From NCBI GenBank assembly GCA_036013055.1, contig DASCQM010000006.1, positions 329,808 through 393,807 on the forward strand: DNA of 64,000 nucleotides, given 5' to 3'. Within the stretch, counting starts at the first letter, position 1. The number at the start of each line of letters is the position of its first letter. This document shows, in pieces, positions 26,717-35,597 of the stretch. This DNA is from SHYR01 sp036013055 (GTDB lineage Bacteria > Chloroflexota > Dehalococcoidia > UBA2979). The notes beneath the pieces were generated by a model that was not told the origin of the DNA, searched no databases, and saw only the letters and a program-made list of their open reading frames with translations. The position numbers were made by a program, and so were the translations under genes.

Positions 26717-28069
26717 ATGGTTGCGCCACCAGCGAGCGAACCGGCTGCCGACGGGGCTGAGGCCCCCTCGATCGCCACGCCCGCATCGCTGCCGCTCCCG
26801 CGGTCGCTCTTCGGTTACCCGATCTACTACGGCTGGTACATCGTCGCGATCGCCTTCGTCGCCTCGATGATGTCGTCCGGGGTGCAGGCCTACACGCTCG
26901 GCGTCTTCCTCAAACCGATGACCGAGGATCTGGGCTGGACGCGCACCGACATCTCGGTCGGGCAGACGGTCTCGACGGTCGTCACCGGGCTGCTCGCGAT
27001 CGTCGTCGGTCCGGTGATCGACCGTCGCGGCGGTCGCGGGCTGATGGTCGTCGGCGCACTGATCGGCGGTGCCGGCTTCATCGCACTCGGCGCGGTGCAG
27101 GACCTCTGGCAGTACTACGCGATCCGCGGCGGCCTGATCACGATCGGATCGGTCGGCATGGGCGCGCTCGTCGTCAACGTCGCGGTCTCGAACTGGTTCG
27201 TGCGCATGCGGGGCAGGGCGGTCGCGATCGGCGCGATGGGCATCTCCGTCTCCGCGCTGATCCTGCCGGCGCTTTCGACGTCGCTGATGGACGCCTACGG
27301 CTGGCGCACGGCGTGGGTCGTGATCGGTGTGGCGGTGTGGGTGCTCGTGATCCCGCTCGCGTGGTTCGTGATGCGACGCCGCCCGGAGGACTACGGCCTG
27401 TACCCGGACGGCGAACTTGAGCCGCCCGACGGCGCCGCGCAGCGCGTCGAGCAGGCGGGCGACGACGTCTGGACGCGCGCGCAGGTGCTGCGTACGCCGA
27501 CGCTCTGGATGCTGATCGCGACCTTCGGCTTCTCGCAGATGGGCCTTGGCGCGATGCTGCTGCACCTGATCCCGTACCTCACCGACATCGGATTCTCGCC
27601 CGCAGAGGCGGCGCGTGGCTTCGGCATGATCGGCGCTGCCGGCCTGCTCTCGAAGCCGCTGTGGGGACTGGGGCTCGAGCGCTTCCAGACGCGGTGGATG
27701 GCGGCCGCCGAGTTCCTGCTGATGGCGCTCGCGATCGGCCTCATCCTCTCGATCACGAGCGCACTGATGATGTACGTCGCGATCTTCATCCTCGGCCTCG
27801 GCATCGGTGGCGTCGTGACCGTGCAGGAGGTCGTCTGGGCCAACTACTTCGGCCGCCTCACGCTCGGCACGGTGCGAGGGGTGGGGCGACCGTTCACGAT
27901 CGTCTCAAGCGCCGGTGGCCCCGTCTTCGCGGGCGCAGCCTACGACATCGGCGGCTCGTACGAACTCGCCTTCACCGTCTTCATCGGCACCTATCTCGTG
28001 GCCGCAGCGCTGATCGTGCTCACGCCGCGCCCGCGGTCGCCGGCTACAGTTGACGAGTATCGAGGCTGA
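26717..28069 (+). CDS. MFS transporter, monocarboxylate/oxalate-formate type
   Basis: 450 aa with twelve predicted transmembrane helices. FGYPIYYGWYIVAIAFVAS resembles the first helix of the OxlT/monocarboxylate group, and DRRGGRG lies in the loop between helices 2 and 3. A central loop near residues 215-255 is charged. The likely cargo is an organic acid anion; this is from family only. GAGG lies six bases before the ATG. Its last 26 bases overlap the 3' end of the convergent amidohydrolase. Confidence 0.85.
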   Translation: MVAPPASEPAADGAEAPSIATPASLPLPRSLFGYPIYYGWYIVAIAFVASMMSSGVQAYTLGVFLKPMTEDLGWTRTDISVGQTVSTVVTGLLAIVVGPVIDRRGGRGLMVVGALIGGAGFIALGAVQDLWQYYAIRGGLITIGSVGMGALVVNVAVSNWFVRMRGRAVAIGAMGISVSALILPALSTSLMDAYGWRTAWVVIGVAVWVLVIPLAWFVMRRRPEDYGLYPDGELEPPDGAAQRVEQAGDDVWTRAQVLRTPTLWMLIATFGFSQMGLGAMLLHLIPYLTDIGFSPAEAARGFGMIGAAGLLSKPLWGLGLERFQTRWMAAAEFLLMALAIGLILSITSALMMYVAIFILGLGIGGVVTVQEVVWANYFGRLTLGTVRGVGRPFTIVSSAGGPVFAGAAYDIGGSYELAFTVFIGTYLVAAALIVLTPRPRSPATVDEYRG

Positions 28070-29417
28070 TCGGCAGCTCCGCGTTCGGGAACTCGTCGAG
28101 CAGACGCCCCCACGCCCGACGCCCAACGACCTCCGCCTCGGCCACGATCGCGGGCTCATCGATGGTCAGCACCGCGCCGTCGCGCATTACCCACTCGCCG
28201 TCGACGATCATCGACTGCACGTCGGCAGGCGTGCCCTGGTGGACGAACCCCGAGATGATACGCATCGACGGGACGAGGTGCGCTCGTTGCGTATCGACGA
28301 TGATCAGGTCGGCCTTCCGGCCCGTCTCGATCACCCCCGAGTCGGTGAAACCGAGCGCGCGGTTGCCGTTCGCCGTCGCCCAGCGCACGGCCTGCTCGGG
28401 TGTCGGACGTTCGCCGTCGCCGGTGCGCACGCGCTCCATGAAGAGGCCGGTGCGCATCACCTCGATCATGTCCTCCGCCATGTTGTCGCTGCCCATCGCG
28501 ATAGGCGACCCCGCGGCCGCGATCTCGCCGATCCGAGGGCTGTAGCCGCGTCGCGCCGCGATCGCGGAGTTGAATGAGGCGGTCGCGCCGGAACGTCCGA
28601 GTAACTGGATCTCCGGCGTCGCCATGCAGCGGCAGTGCGCGGCGATCAGGTCCGGCCAGAGGAAGTCATGCAGCGAGAGGTACTCGGTCGGCAGCACGCC
28701 GCGCACGTTCTTCACCGCCTCCACCTCCCACCACGACTGGTTGAGGTGGATCGTCGAGGGCGTGCCGAACCGCTCGCTCATCTCGCGGACTCGCGGCAGG
28801 AACGACGGTGAGACCGCCTCCGGCGCGTGGGCGGCGGCCGAGACGCGGATGCGACCGTCGCCCGCGCCGTCGAACGCCGAATAGAGGTCCTCGATGCGCT
28901 GCAGGCTCGCCTCGCCGCGCGCGTCGTCGTAGTCGAATACGCCATCGCGTGCGGCCGCCTGATCGAGGTCGATCGCCGACTCGCCGAGCAGCAGCCGCAA
29001 TCCGCTGCCGACGAGGTCACCGGCGTAGTCAGCGAGGTTGCGACCGATCTCGAAGGCGGCGGTGGTGCCGGAGCGAATCGACTCCAGCGCCCCGAGCTGC
29101 GCCAGCACCGAACGGTCCTCCGGCGTCAGGTACTCCTGGACGCTCTTCGGCAGGCGGAGCGTCGAGGGGAACGAATAGTCCTCCTCGATGCCGCGCGAGA
29201 TCGTGAGCGTGAGGTGCGTGTGGCAGTTCGCGAAGCCGGGCATCACCATCTTCCCGCGGCCATCGACGCGTTCAGCCTGCGGGTGCTTCGCCGCCACCTC
29301 GTCGGACGGGCCGACATCGACGATGCGGTCACCATCGATGGCGACTGCTGCGTCAAACAGCACCTGCGCGTCGTCGTCGGCGGTCACAACCGTCGTGTCG
29401 TGAATCAGTAGCGTCAT
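28044..29417 (-). CDS. Amidohydrolase, cytosine deaminase / TRZ-ATZ-like
   Basis: 457 aa. The metal ligands His66 and His68 lie in GFANCHTHLT; later His residues in AAAHAPEAV and AAHCRCM and the Asp in MGSDNMAED complete the mononuclear metal site of the SsnA/atrazine chlorohydrolase/guanine deaminase branch. Deamination or dechlorination of an N-heterocycle is possible; the substrate is not readable. It overlaps the MFS gene tail-to-tail, so the two may serve one pathway but cannot be co-transcribed. Confidence 0.86.
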   Translation of the reverse strand: MTLLIHDTTVVTADDDAQVLFDAAVAIDGDRIVDVGPSDEVAAKHPQAERVDGRGKMVMPGFANCHTHLTLTISRGIEEDYSFPSTLRLPKSVQEYLTPEDRSVLAQLGALESIRSGTTAAFEIGRNLADYAGDLVGSGLRLLLGESAIDLDQAAARDGVFDYDDARGEASLQRIEDLYSAFDGAGDGRIRVSAAAHAPEAVSPSFLPRVREMSERFGTPSTIHLNQSWWEVEAVKNVRGVLPTEYLSLHDFLWPDLIAAHCRCMATPEIQLLGRSGATASFNSAIAARRGYSPRIGEIAAAGSPIAMGSDNMAEDMIEVMRTGLFMERVRTGDGERPTPEQAVRWATANGNRALGFTDSGVIETGRKADLIIVDTQRAHLVPSMRIISGFVHQGTPADVQSMIVDGEWVMRDGAVLTIDEPAIVAEAEVVGRRAWGRLLDEFPNAELPISLDTRQL

Positions 29418-29527
29418 GGCGGTCCCTCGAATCGGTGCGTAGCGGAGTACGTCGCGGAGTGCGACGCGCATGATAGCGTGACGCGCGTTGGAGAGCCGCG
29501 AAACGGATCGCGATACGGGGGAGCACC

Positions 29528-30955
29528 ATGGCTGAGCACAGCGCCGATGCAATCGTCGATCAGGTCGTGCCCGAGTTTGAACGGCATGTGGTCCAGACGA
29601 TGGCCGACCAGCGAGTCGTTGGACTCTCGATCGGGATCGTGCGCGATCAGGAGCTGACGTGGAGCGGCGGCTTCGGCTGGTCCGACCTCGATGATCCAGG
29701 GCCGCCCGACGACCGCACGCTCTACCGCGTCGACTCGAACACGAAGACGGTCACCGGCACCGCGATCATGCAGCTCCGCGACGATGGCAAGCTGGGCCTC
29801 GACGACCCGCTGGTCGAGCATATCCCGGAGTTCGCGAACGCCGATATCCGCTTCGGCACGATCGAGGATGTCACGCTGCGGCGGTTGCTCACGCATCGCT
29901 CCGGGCTCAACGGCGAGGTGCCGGGCGACTGGCCTTACACCGGCGTCGGACCATCGATGAGCGAGGTGCTCAGCCGGCTCGACGAGTGCGCGGTCGTGAT
30001 CCCGCCCGACTCGCAGCACAAATACTGCAACCTCGGCTTCGTGCTGCTCGGCGCGACGATCGAGCGCGTGACCGGCGGCTCGTACGAGGATTACGTGCGA
30101 GCGAACATCCTCGACGCGCTCGCAATGACGCAGAGTACCTTCGAACCGGAATCGTCGGAGTTGCGACGGGCAGGGCAGTTCCAGGGGCCGCTGTGGGACG
30201 CGCGCCCGGCCGACGCGCTGCAACTGACGCACAATGGCCGCAACCCGGCCGGCGGCCTCTACTCGAACGTCTCGGAGATGGCGAAGTGGGTCAGCCAGCA
30301 GTTCCGCGCCGAGCGCGGGACGGAGCGCGGTCCCGGTCAGGTACTCGCGGGCACGAGCATCGAGGAGATGCACCGGCCGCAGTACGTGGAGGCGAACTGG
30401 AAGGAGGGGCAGTGCCTCGCGTGGCGCGCCGTGCGTTCCGGCGAGCACGTCTACCTCGGCCACGGCGGCGGCAACCCCGGTTCGCTCTCCTACACGCTCT
30501 TCAACACGCAGTCGAAGACCGGCGTGGTCGTGCTCACGAACTCCGATGCGCACACGGCCCAGCTCTCGCTCGCGAAGGATGCGCTGGACCGGCTGATGGC
30601 AGCGGAGGCCGCACAGCCGAAGGCGTTCCCGATCAGGCCACCGCAGCCGATGCCGGAGGCGCTGGAGCCGCTGATCGGACGCTACGAGAGCGTGCGAGGG
30701 GCGATCGCACGCATCGTCTGGGTCGACAACCAGGCCGTCTTCCTCGGTGCGGGCGCGGGCATTCCCCGCGACCTCACGCCGAACGTCGATGGCGTGCAGT
30801 GCTTCGTCGACACGACCGACGACCCGCACGTGCTGATCGCACGCGGCGGTCGGCCCGCCGGCGAGACACTGACGTTCGAGATGGGCGACGACGGCGTGCC
30901 GCTTTCGTTCCGCATGCAGTCAGGCGCGGTCTACCACCGGCTGGAGCGCCGCTAG
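29528..30955 (+). CDS. Serine hydrolase of the class C beta-lactamase fold
   Basis: 475 aa. Nucleophile and base are Ser70 and Lys73 in VDSNTK; the second motif is Tyr166-x-Asn168 in KYCN; the third is His312-Gly-Gly in GHGGGNPGS. An extra C-terminal domain spans about residues 365-475. There is no signal peptide, so it is cytoplasmic and more likely an esterase, amidase or D-aminopeptidase than a resistance enzyme. GGGGGAG precedes the ATG closely. Confidence 0.87.
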   Translation: MAEHSADAIVDQVVPEFERHVVQTMADQRVVGLSIGIVRDQELTWSGGFGWSDLDDPGPPDDRTLYRVDSNTKTVTGTAIMQLRDDGKLGLDDPLVEHIPEFANADIRFGTIEDVTLRRLLTHRSGLNGEVPGDWPYTGVGPSMSEVLSRLDECAVVIPPDSQHKYCNLGFVLLGATIERVTGGSYEDYVRANILDALAMTQSTFEPESSELRRAGQFQGPLWDARPADALQLTHNGRNPAGGLYSNVSEMAKWVSQQFRAERGTERGPGQVLAGTSIEEMHRPQYVEANWKEGQCLAWRAVRSGEHVYLGHGGGNPGSLSYTLFNTQSKTGVVVLTNSDAHTAQLSLAKDALDRLMAAEAAQPKAFPIRPPQPMPEALEPLIGRYESVRGAIARIVWVDNQAVFLGAGAGIPRDLTPNVDGVQCFVDTTDDPHVLIARGGRPAGETLTFEMGDDGVPLSFRMQSGAVYHRLERR

Positions 30956-30977
30956 CGGACAGCCCTGCGGGGCGGGC

Positions 30978-33900
30978 CTACCAGGCATCGATCGAGGGTC
31001 GCTTCTTGCCGTCGCGCGGGGGCGGGGGGCGGACGGCGCTGAGCGCGCTCGCTACCCACCATCGTGACTCGGCAGGGTCGATCGTGTCGTCGATGCCGAA
31101 GCCGACCGCGTTGTTCAGCGCCTTGCCAACGTCGTAGGCGTGCGCGACCCGCTCCTCGTACCGCTGCAGCCGCTCCTCGGGATCCTCGATCGCGGCCAGT
31201 TCCTCGCGGTAGCCGAGCTTCACGGAGCCCTCGATGCCCATCCCGGCGAACTCGCCGGTCGGCCAGCTCACGGTGAAGTTCGGCATCTTGTAGGAACCGC
31301 CGGCCATCGCGATCGCGCCCAGCCCGTAGGCCTTGCGGATCACGATGGTGAAGAACGGGACGCTGAGGTTTGCGCCGGTGAGGAACATGCGGCTGGAGTG
31401 GCGCACGAGCGCGGTGTGCTCGATCTCTGGCCCGACCATGATGCCGGGCGTGTCGCAGAGGAAGAGGATCGGGATGTCGAAGGCGTCGCAGAGCTGCATG
31501 AAGCGCGCGCCCTTGTCCGCCGCATCGGAGTCGATCGCGCCGCCGAGGTGCATCGGGTTGTTCGCGATCACGCCGACCGACTTGCCCTCGATGCGGATCA
31601 GCGACGTCACCATGCCGGCCCCGAAGCCGCGCCGCAGTTCGAGCACGGAGTCGGTATCGGCCATCGTCTCAATCACGTCGCGGATGTTGTACACGCGCAG
31701 CCGGTTCTCCGGCACGATGCGGCGCATCAGCCGCTGATCGGCGGACTCCCACTCGGCGAGCGGCCCCTGGAAGTACGAGAGGTACCGCTTCGCGACCTGC
31801 ACGGCCTCCGCCTCGTCCTCCACGGCGATATCGACGACGCCGTTCGGCACCTGCACGTCCATGCCGCCGATCTCCTCCGGCGTGAAGACGCCGAGGCCGC
31901 CGCCCTCGATCATCGCGGGCCCGCCCATGCCGATGTTTGAGTCGGCCGTTGCGATGATCACGTCGCAGCAGCCGAGGAGCGATGCGTTACCCGCGAAGCA
32001 GCGACCCGACGTAATCCCGACCATCGGCACGAGGCCACTGAGCGTGGCGAAGCGCGCGAAGGTCCGGGTCTCACTGCCGGCGCTGCGGTCATCGCCGGGC
32101 CGGCCGCCGCCACCCTCGGCGAAGAGCACCATCGGCATGCGCCCGTGCTCCGCGACATCGATCAGGCGGTCGGTCTTGCGATGGTTCTGGCGACCCTGCG
32201 TGCCGGCAAACACGGTGTAGTCGTACGACATCACCACGCAGCGGGCGGCCGGGTCGTCGAAGAGGTCGCCGTTGATGCTGCCGACACCGGTGATCATGCC
32301 GTCGGTCGGCGACTTCTCGATCAGTTCGTCGAGCGAGCGTCGCGAACTCTGGGCCGCGAGCACCATCGGGCCGTACTCCGCGAAGGTTCCGTCGTCGCAG
32401 AGGTCCTCGATGTTCGCGCGCGCCGTGCGCTGGCTCTTCGCCTCGCGGCGCGCGACGGCGGCAGGGCGCATCGAATCGAGCCGCGTCGACTGGCGGTCGA
32501 GCACTTCCCGCAGGTCGGGCCGAATCTCGTCGAGGTCTACGGACGCGGAGGCTGCGTCGTCGCTCGCCTCGACTTCGGCCTCCTCGATGAACGCGAGCAC
32601 GTGGCCCTCGTAGAGCGTGTCACCGACGGCGACGGCGATGCTGCGCACGATGCCGCTGCTCAGCGCCTGGATCTCGTGCTCCATCTTCATCGCTTCCATC
32701 ACGAGCAGGAGTTGCCCCTCGTGGACGGCGTCGCCCTCGGCGACTTCGATGCTCACAACCGTGCCCTGTAGCGGCGCTTCAACCGCGATCGTGCCGTCGG
32801 GCGCGCCCTGCGGCGCTGTGGCCGGCGCAGATGCAGCGGGCCGAGCGGCCGTCTGCCCGTGCGCCAGCACCGCGAGCGGATCGTTCGCATCGACGAGTGC
32901 GCCCGCGAGCGCAGGCTGGGCCGGAGTCGATGTCGCGGCCTGCGTCGGCTGGAAGTGCAGCCGTCGCTCGTCGTCGCCGGCCGTGGCGACGAGCTGCTCG
33001 GCGTGGTCGTCGACGAAGCGCGTGTAGAGGCGCTGCTGCTGGACATCGGGGTGCGTGAGGAGTGCCTGCATGAACGGCAGATTGGTCGCGACGCCCTCGA
33101 TGCGGAACTCGCGCAGGGCGCGGTCGGCGCGGCCGAGGGCATCGCTGAAGTCGGCCGACGCTGAATGCACGATCACCTTCGCGAGCAGCGAGTCGAAACG
33201 AGGGCTCGTCAGGTATCCGGCGTAGCCGAAGGTGTCGGTGCGGATACCGGGGCCGAGCGGCGCCTCGAACGCAGTGAGCGTGCCACCCGAGGGCCGCGTC
33301 GCACCGTCGGCCTGCATCGTCTCCATGTTGATGCGCGTCTGAATCGCGAAGCCGCGCGGCGCGGGCACGGCCGCCTGTTGCAGCCCGAGATCCGTGAGCG
33401 ATTCGCCACCAGCGAGGCGCAGCTGCGTCTGCACGATGTCGACTCCGGTCACTTCCTCGGTCACCGTGTGCTCGACCTGCAGTCGCGCGTTCACCTCGAT
33501 GAACGCAAACGTTGGCGGAATAGCGCTGTCGTCGACGAGAAACTCGAAGGTGCCGAGGTTGTCGTAACTGACGCCCTCGGCGAGCCGAACGGCGGCGGCG
33601 ATGATCTGCTCCCGCAGCGCGGCATCGAGGCCCGGTGAGGGCGCGATCTCCACGAGCTTCTGGTGGCGGCGCTGGATGCTGCAATCGCGTTCGCCGAGGT
33701 GGCTGATCGCGCCCGTCGCATCACCGAGGATCTGCACCTCGATGTGACGGGCGCGCGGCACGAGACGCTCGACGTAGACGTCACCGTTGCCGAAGGCGGC
33801 GTGCGCCTCGGACTGGCAACGCGCGTACGCGTCCTCGATCTCCTCGGTCTGCGTCACCATGCGCACGCCGCGACCACCGCCGCCGGCGACGGCCTTGATG

Positions 33901-34370
33901 ATCATCGCGTCACCGTCATCGAGGCTGGCGAAGAACTCCTGCACACCTTCGATGCTGGTACTGCCGGAGGTGCCGGGCAGCACGGGCACGTCGTGTTCCG
34001 CCGCTACCGCACGCGCACGCACCTTGTCGCCGAACAGCTCGAGTAGCTCCGCGGACGGACCGACGAAGGTGATGCCCTCCTCGGCGCAGCGACGGGCGAA
34101 GCTGGCGTTCTCGCTGAGGAATCCGTAGCCGGGGTGGATCGCGTCGCAACCCGCCTCCTTCGCCACGGCGATCATCTGCTCGCCGTCGAGATAAGCGGCG
34201 ACGCCGTCACCCGTGAGCGGCCGGGACTCGTCGGCTTTGCGGATGTGCAGTGAGGCGGCGTCGTCTTCCGGGTAGACGGCCACGGTATGGATGCCGAGGT
34301 CGGCGGCGGCGCGCATCACGCGGATCGCGATCTCGCCGCGATTCGCGATCAGCAAACTGGATAGCGTCAT
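30978..34370 (-). CDS. Single-chain biotin-dependent acyl-CoA carboxylase (BC-BCCP-CT)
   Basis: 1130 aa fusing all three activities. Residues 1-450 are biotin carboxylase (HPGYGFLSEN, ATP-grasp loop GGGGRGVRMV, FIEVNARLQVEHTVTE). Residues about 530-605 are the biotinyl domain with the lysine near residue 560 in EAMKMEHE. Residues about 640-1130 are a PccB-like carboxyltransferase (VDIAVEDE, NNPMHLGGAIDSDAADKGARF in pieces, AMAGGSYKMPN). This order is known from the single-polypeptide long-chain acyl-CoA carboxylases, whose substrate range is broad. It could equally carboxylate acetyl- or propionyl-CoA. It overlaps nothing; convergent with the beta-lactamase-fold gene and divergent from the PLP enzyme. 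Confidence 0.93.
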   Translation of the reverse strand: MTLSSLLIANRGEIAIRVMRAAADLGIHTVAVYPEDDAASLHIRKADESRPLTGDGVAAYLDGEQMIAVAKEAGCDAIHPGYGFLSENASFARRCAEEGITFVGPSAELLELFGDKVRARAVAAEHDVPVLPGTSGSTSIEGVQEFFASLDDGDAMIIKAVAGGGGRGVRMVTQTEEIEDAYARCQSEAHAAFGNGDVYVERLVPRARHIEVQILGDATGAISHLGERDCSIQRRHQKLVEIAPSPGLDAALREQIIAAAVRLAEGVSYDNLGTFEFLVDDSAIPPTFAFIEVNARLQVEHTVTEEVTGVDIVQTQLRLAGGESLTDLGLQQAAVPAPRGFAIQTRINMETMQADGATRPSGGTLTAFEAPLGPGIRTDTFGYAGYLTSPRFDSLLAKVIVHSASADFSDALGRADRALREFRIEGVATNLPFMQALLTHPDVQQQRLYTRFVDDHAEQLVATAGDDERRLHFQPTQAATSTPAQPALAGALVDANDPLAVLAHGQTAARPAASAPATAPQGAPDGTIAVEAPLQGTVVSIEVAEGDAVHEGQLLLVMEAMKMEHEIQALSSGIVRSIAVAVGDTLYEGHVLAFIEEAEVEASDDAASASVDLDEIRPDLREVLDRQSTRLDSMRPAAVARREAKSQRTARANIEDLCDDGTFAEYGPMVLAAQSSRRSLDELIEKSPTDGMITGVGSINGDLFDDPAARCVVMSYDYTVFAGTQGRQNHRKTDRLIDVAEHGRMPMVLFAEGGGGRPGDDRSAGSETRTFARFATLSGLVPMVGITSGRCFAGNASLLGCCDVIIATADSNIGMGGPAMIEGGGLGVFTPEEIGGMDVQVPNGVVDIAVEDEAEAVQVAKRYLSYFQGPLAEWESADQRLMRRIVPENRLRVYNIRDVIETMADTDSVLELRRGFGAGMVTSLIRIEGKSVGVIANNPMHLGGAIDSDAADKGARFMQLCDAFDIPILFLCDTPGIMVGPEIEHTALVRHSSRMFLTGANLSVPFFTIVIRKAYGLGAIAMAGGSYKMPNFTVSWPTGEFAGMGIEGSVKLGYREELAAIEDPEERLQRYEERVAHAYDVGKALNNAVGFGIDDTIDPAESRWWVASALSAVRPPPPRDGKKRPSIDAW

Positions 34371-34495
34371 GGCCCCGCCCTCGCTGTGTGGGGCGGTGAT
34401 GCCCCCCCGTTATGAGTGCGGATAATAGCGCGCGGCAGCCTGCACGCTATGATTCCGCTCCAGCGATCACGGCAGCGCCCGCATCGGGGGTCCGC

Positions 34496-35587
34496 ATGAG
34501 CGAGGACATTGGCAGACGCATCGAAGAGGTCGACACTCCGGCGCTCTGGGTTGATCTGGATGCGCTCGACGCGAACATCTGGACGATGGCGAGCGTCTGT
34601 CGCGATGCCGGCGTCGACTGGCGGCCACACATCAAGGCGAGCAAGTCTCCGGCGCTCGCGAAGCGACTCGTCGATGGCGGCGCGGTGGGCATCACCTGCG
34701 CGAAGGTCGGCGAGGCCGAGGTGATGGCGGACGGCGGGATCACCGACATCCTGATCGCGAACGAGGTGATCGGCCCGCAGAAGATCGCGCGACTCGTCGC
34801 ACTCGCGGCCCGCATCACGATCGGCGTCGCCGTCGACGACGAACGCAACCTGCGCGAACTCTCGGCCGCAGCCGACTCCGCGGGCGTGAGCATCGATGTG
34901 CTGGTCGACATCAACGTCGGCATGTCGCGTTGCGGCATCCCACCCGCCGAGGCACCCGCGCTGGCACAACTGGTGCTCGACCTGCCTGGCGTCGCGCTGC
35001 GCGGGCTGATGGGCTACGAGGGCCACGTGATGGGAATCTCCGACGTCGAGGAGAAGGATGCGGCGTCGAGGGTCGTCGCGGACGTGCTAGCAGCGGGCGT
35101 CACAGCCCTTGAGGGCGCGGGCATCGAGGCGCGCGTGCGCAGCGGCGGTGGCACCGGCAACTACTGGATCGCTGCCGGGCTCGGGGCGCTGACGGAGCTG
35201 CAGGCCGGCGGCGGGGTGCTGATGGACCTCACCTATATGGAGAAGATGAACGTGCCGGGCCACCAGTACGCGCTCTTCCTCACCGAGCAGGTGGTGAGCA
35301 CCCAGACGCCGGGCCGCGTGATCGGCGACGCCGGATGGAAGGCGCTCGGCTACCACACCGGATCGCCGCAGGTCGTCGCGCCCGAGGGCGTACGCTTCCG
35401 CGCCCCGAACGCTGAGCACGGCATCTTCGAGGTCGATGACGGCGTCGAACTGAATCCCGGCGACCGGCTGACGCTGATCCCGCATTACTCGGACTCCACG
35501 GTGCTCTTGCACCGTCAGATGTACGCCGTACGTCGCGGGGTGGTGGAAGAGGTCTGGCCGATTGCCGCAGCAGGCATGCTCCAGTAG
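34496..35587 (+). CDS. DSD1-type PLP enzyme (D-serine dehydratase / D-threonine aldolase-like)
   Basis: 363 aa. VDTPALWVDLDALDANI and WRPHIKASKSP (PLP Lys) are the N-terminal alanine-racemase-like motifs; GYEGHVMG is in the middle. The C-terminal metal site reads IPHYSDSTVLLH, where most relatives have HxC or HCD at this point; His and Asp remain. It probably acts on a D-3-hydroxyamino acid. ATG at 34496 is preferred because GGGGG lies just upstream; a longer reading from 34412 adds a poorly conserved stretch. Confidence 0.84.
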   Translation: MSEDIGRRIEEVDTPALWVDLDALDANIWTMASVCRDAGVDWRPHIKASKSPALAKRLVDGGAVGITCAKVGEAEVMADGGITDILIANEVIGPQKIARLVALAARITIGVAVDDERNLRELSAAADSAGVSIDVLVDINVGMSRCGIPPAEAPALAQLVLDLPGVALRGLMGYEGHVMGISDVEEKDAASRVVADVLAAGVTALEGAGIEARVRSGGGTGNYWIAAGLGALTELQAGGGVLMDLTYMEKMNVPGHQYALFLTEQVVSTQTPGRVIGDAGWKALGYHTGSPQVVAPEGVRFRAPNAEHGIFEVDDGVELNPGDRLTLIPHYSDSTVLLHRQMYAVRRGVVEEVWPIAAAGMLQ

Positions 35588-35597
35588 CGAGCCGCCG

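Noticed and set aside
29528..30955. Antibiotic-resistance beta-lactamase
   Set aside because: SxxK, YxN and HGG motifs fit the fold, but there is no signal peptide and the extra C-terminal domain points to esterase/peptidase-like members.
30978..34370. Pyruvate carboxylase
   Set aside because: The C-terminal half is a PccB-like carboxyltransferase, not the HMGL-like domain, and the biotinyl domain is central, not terminal.
34367..35026. Minus-strand reading frame opposite the PLP enzyme
   Set aside because: Antisense shadow; low-complexity His/Asp/Arg composition and no motif.
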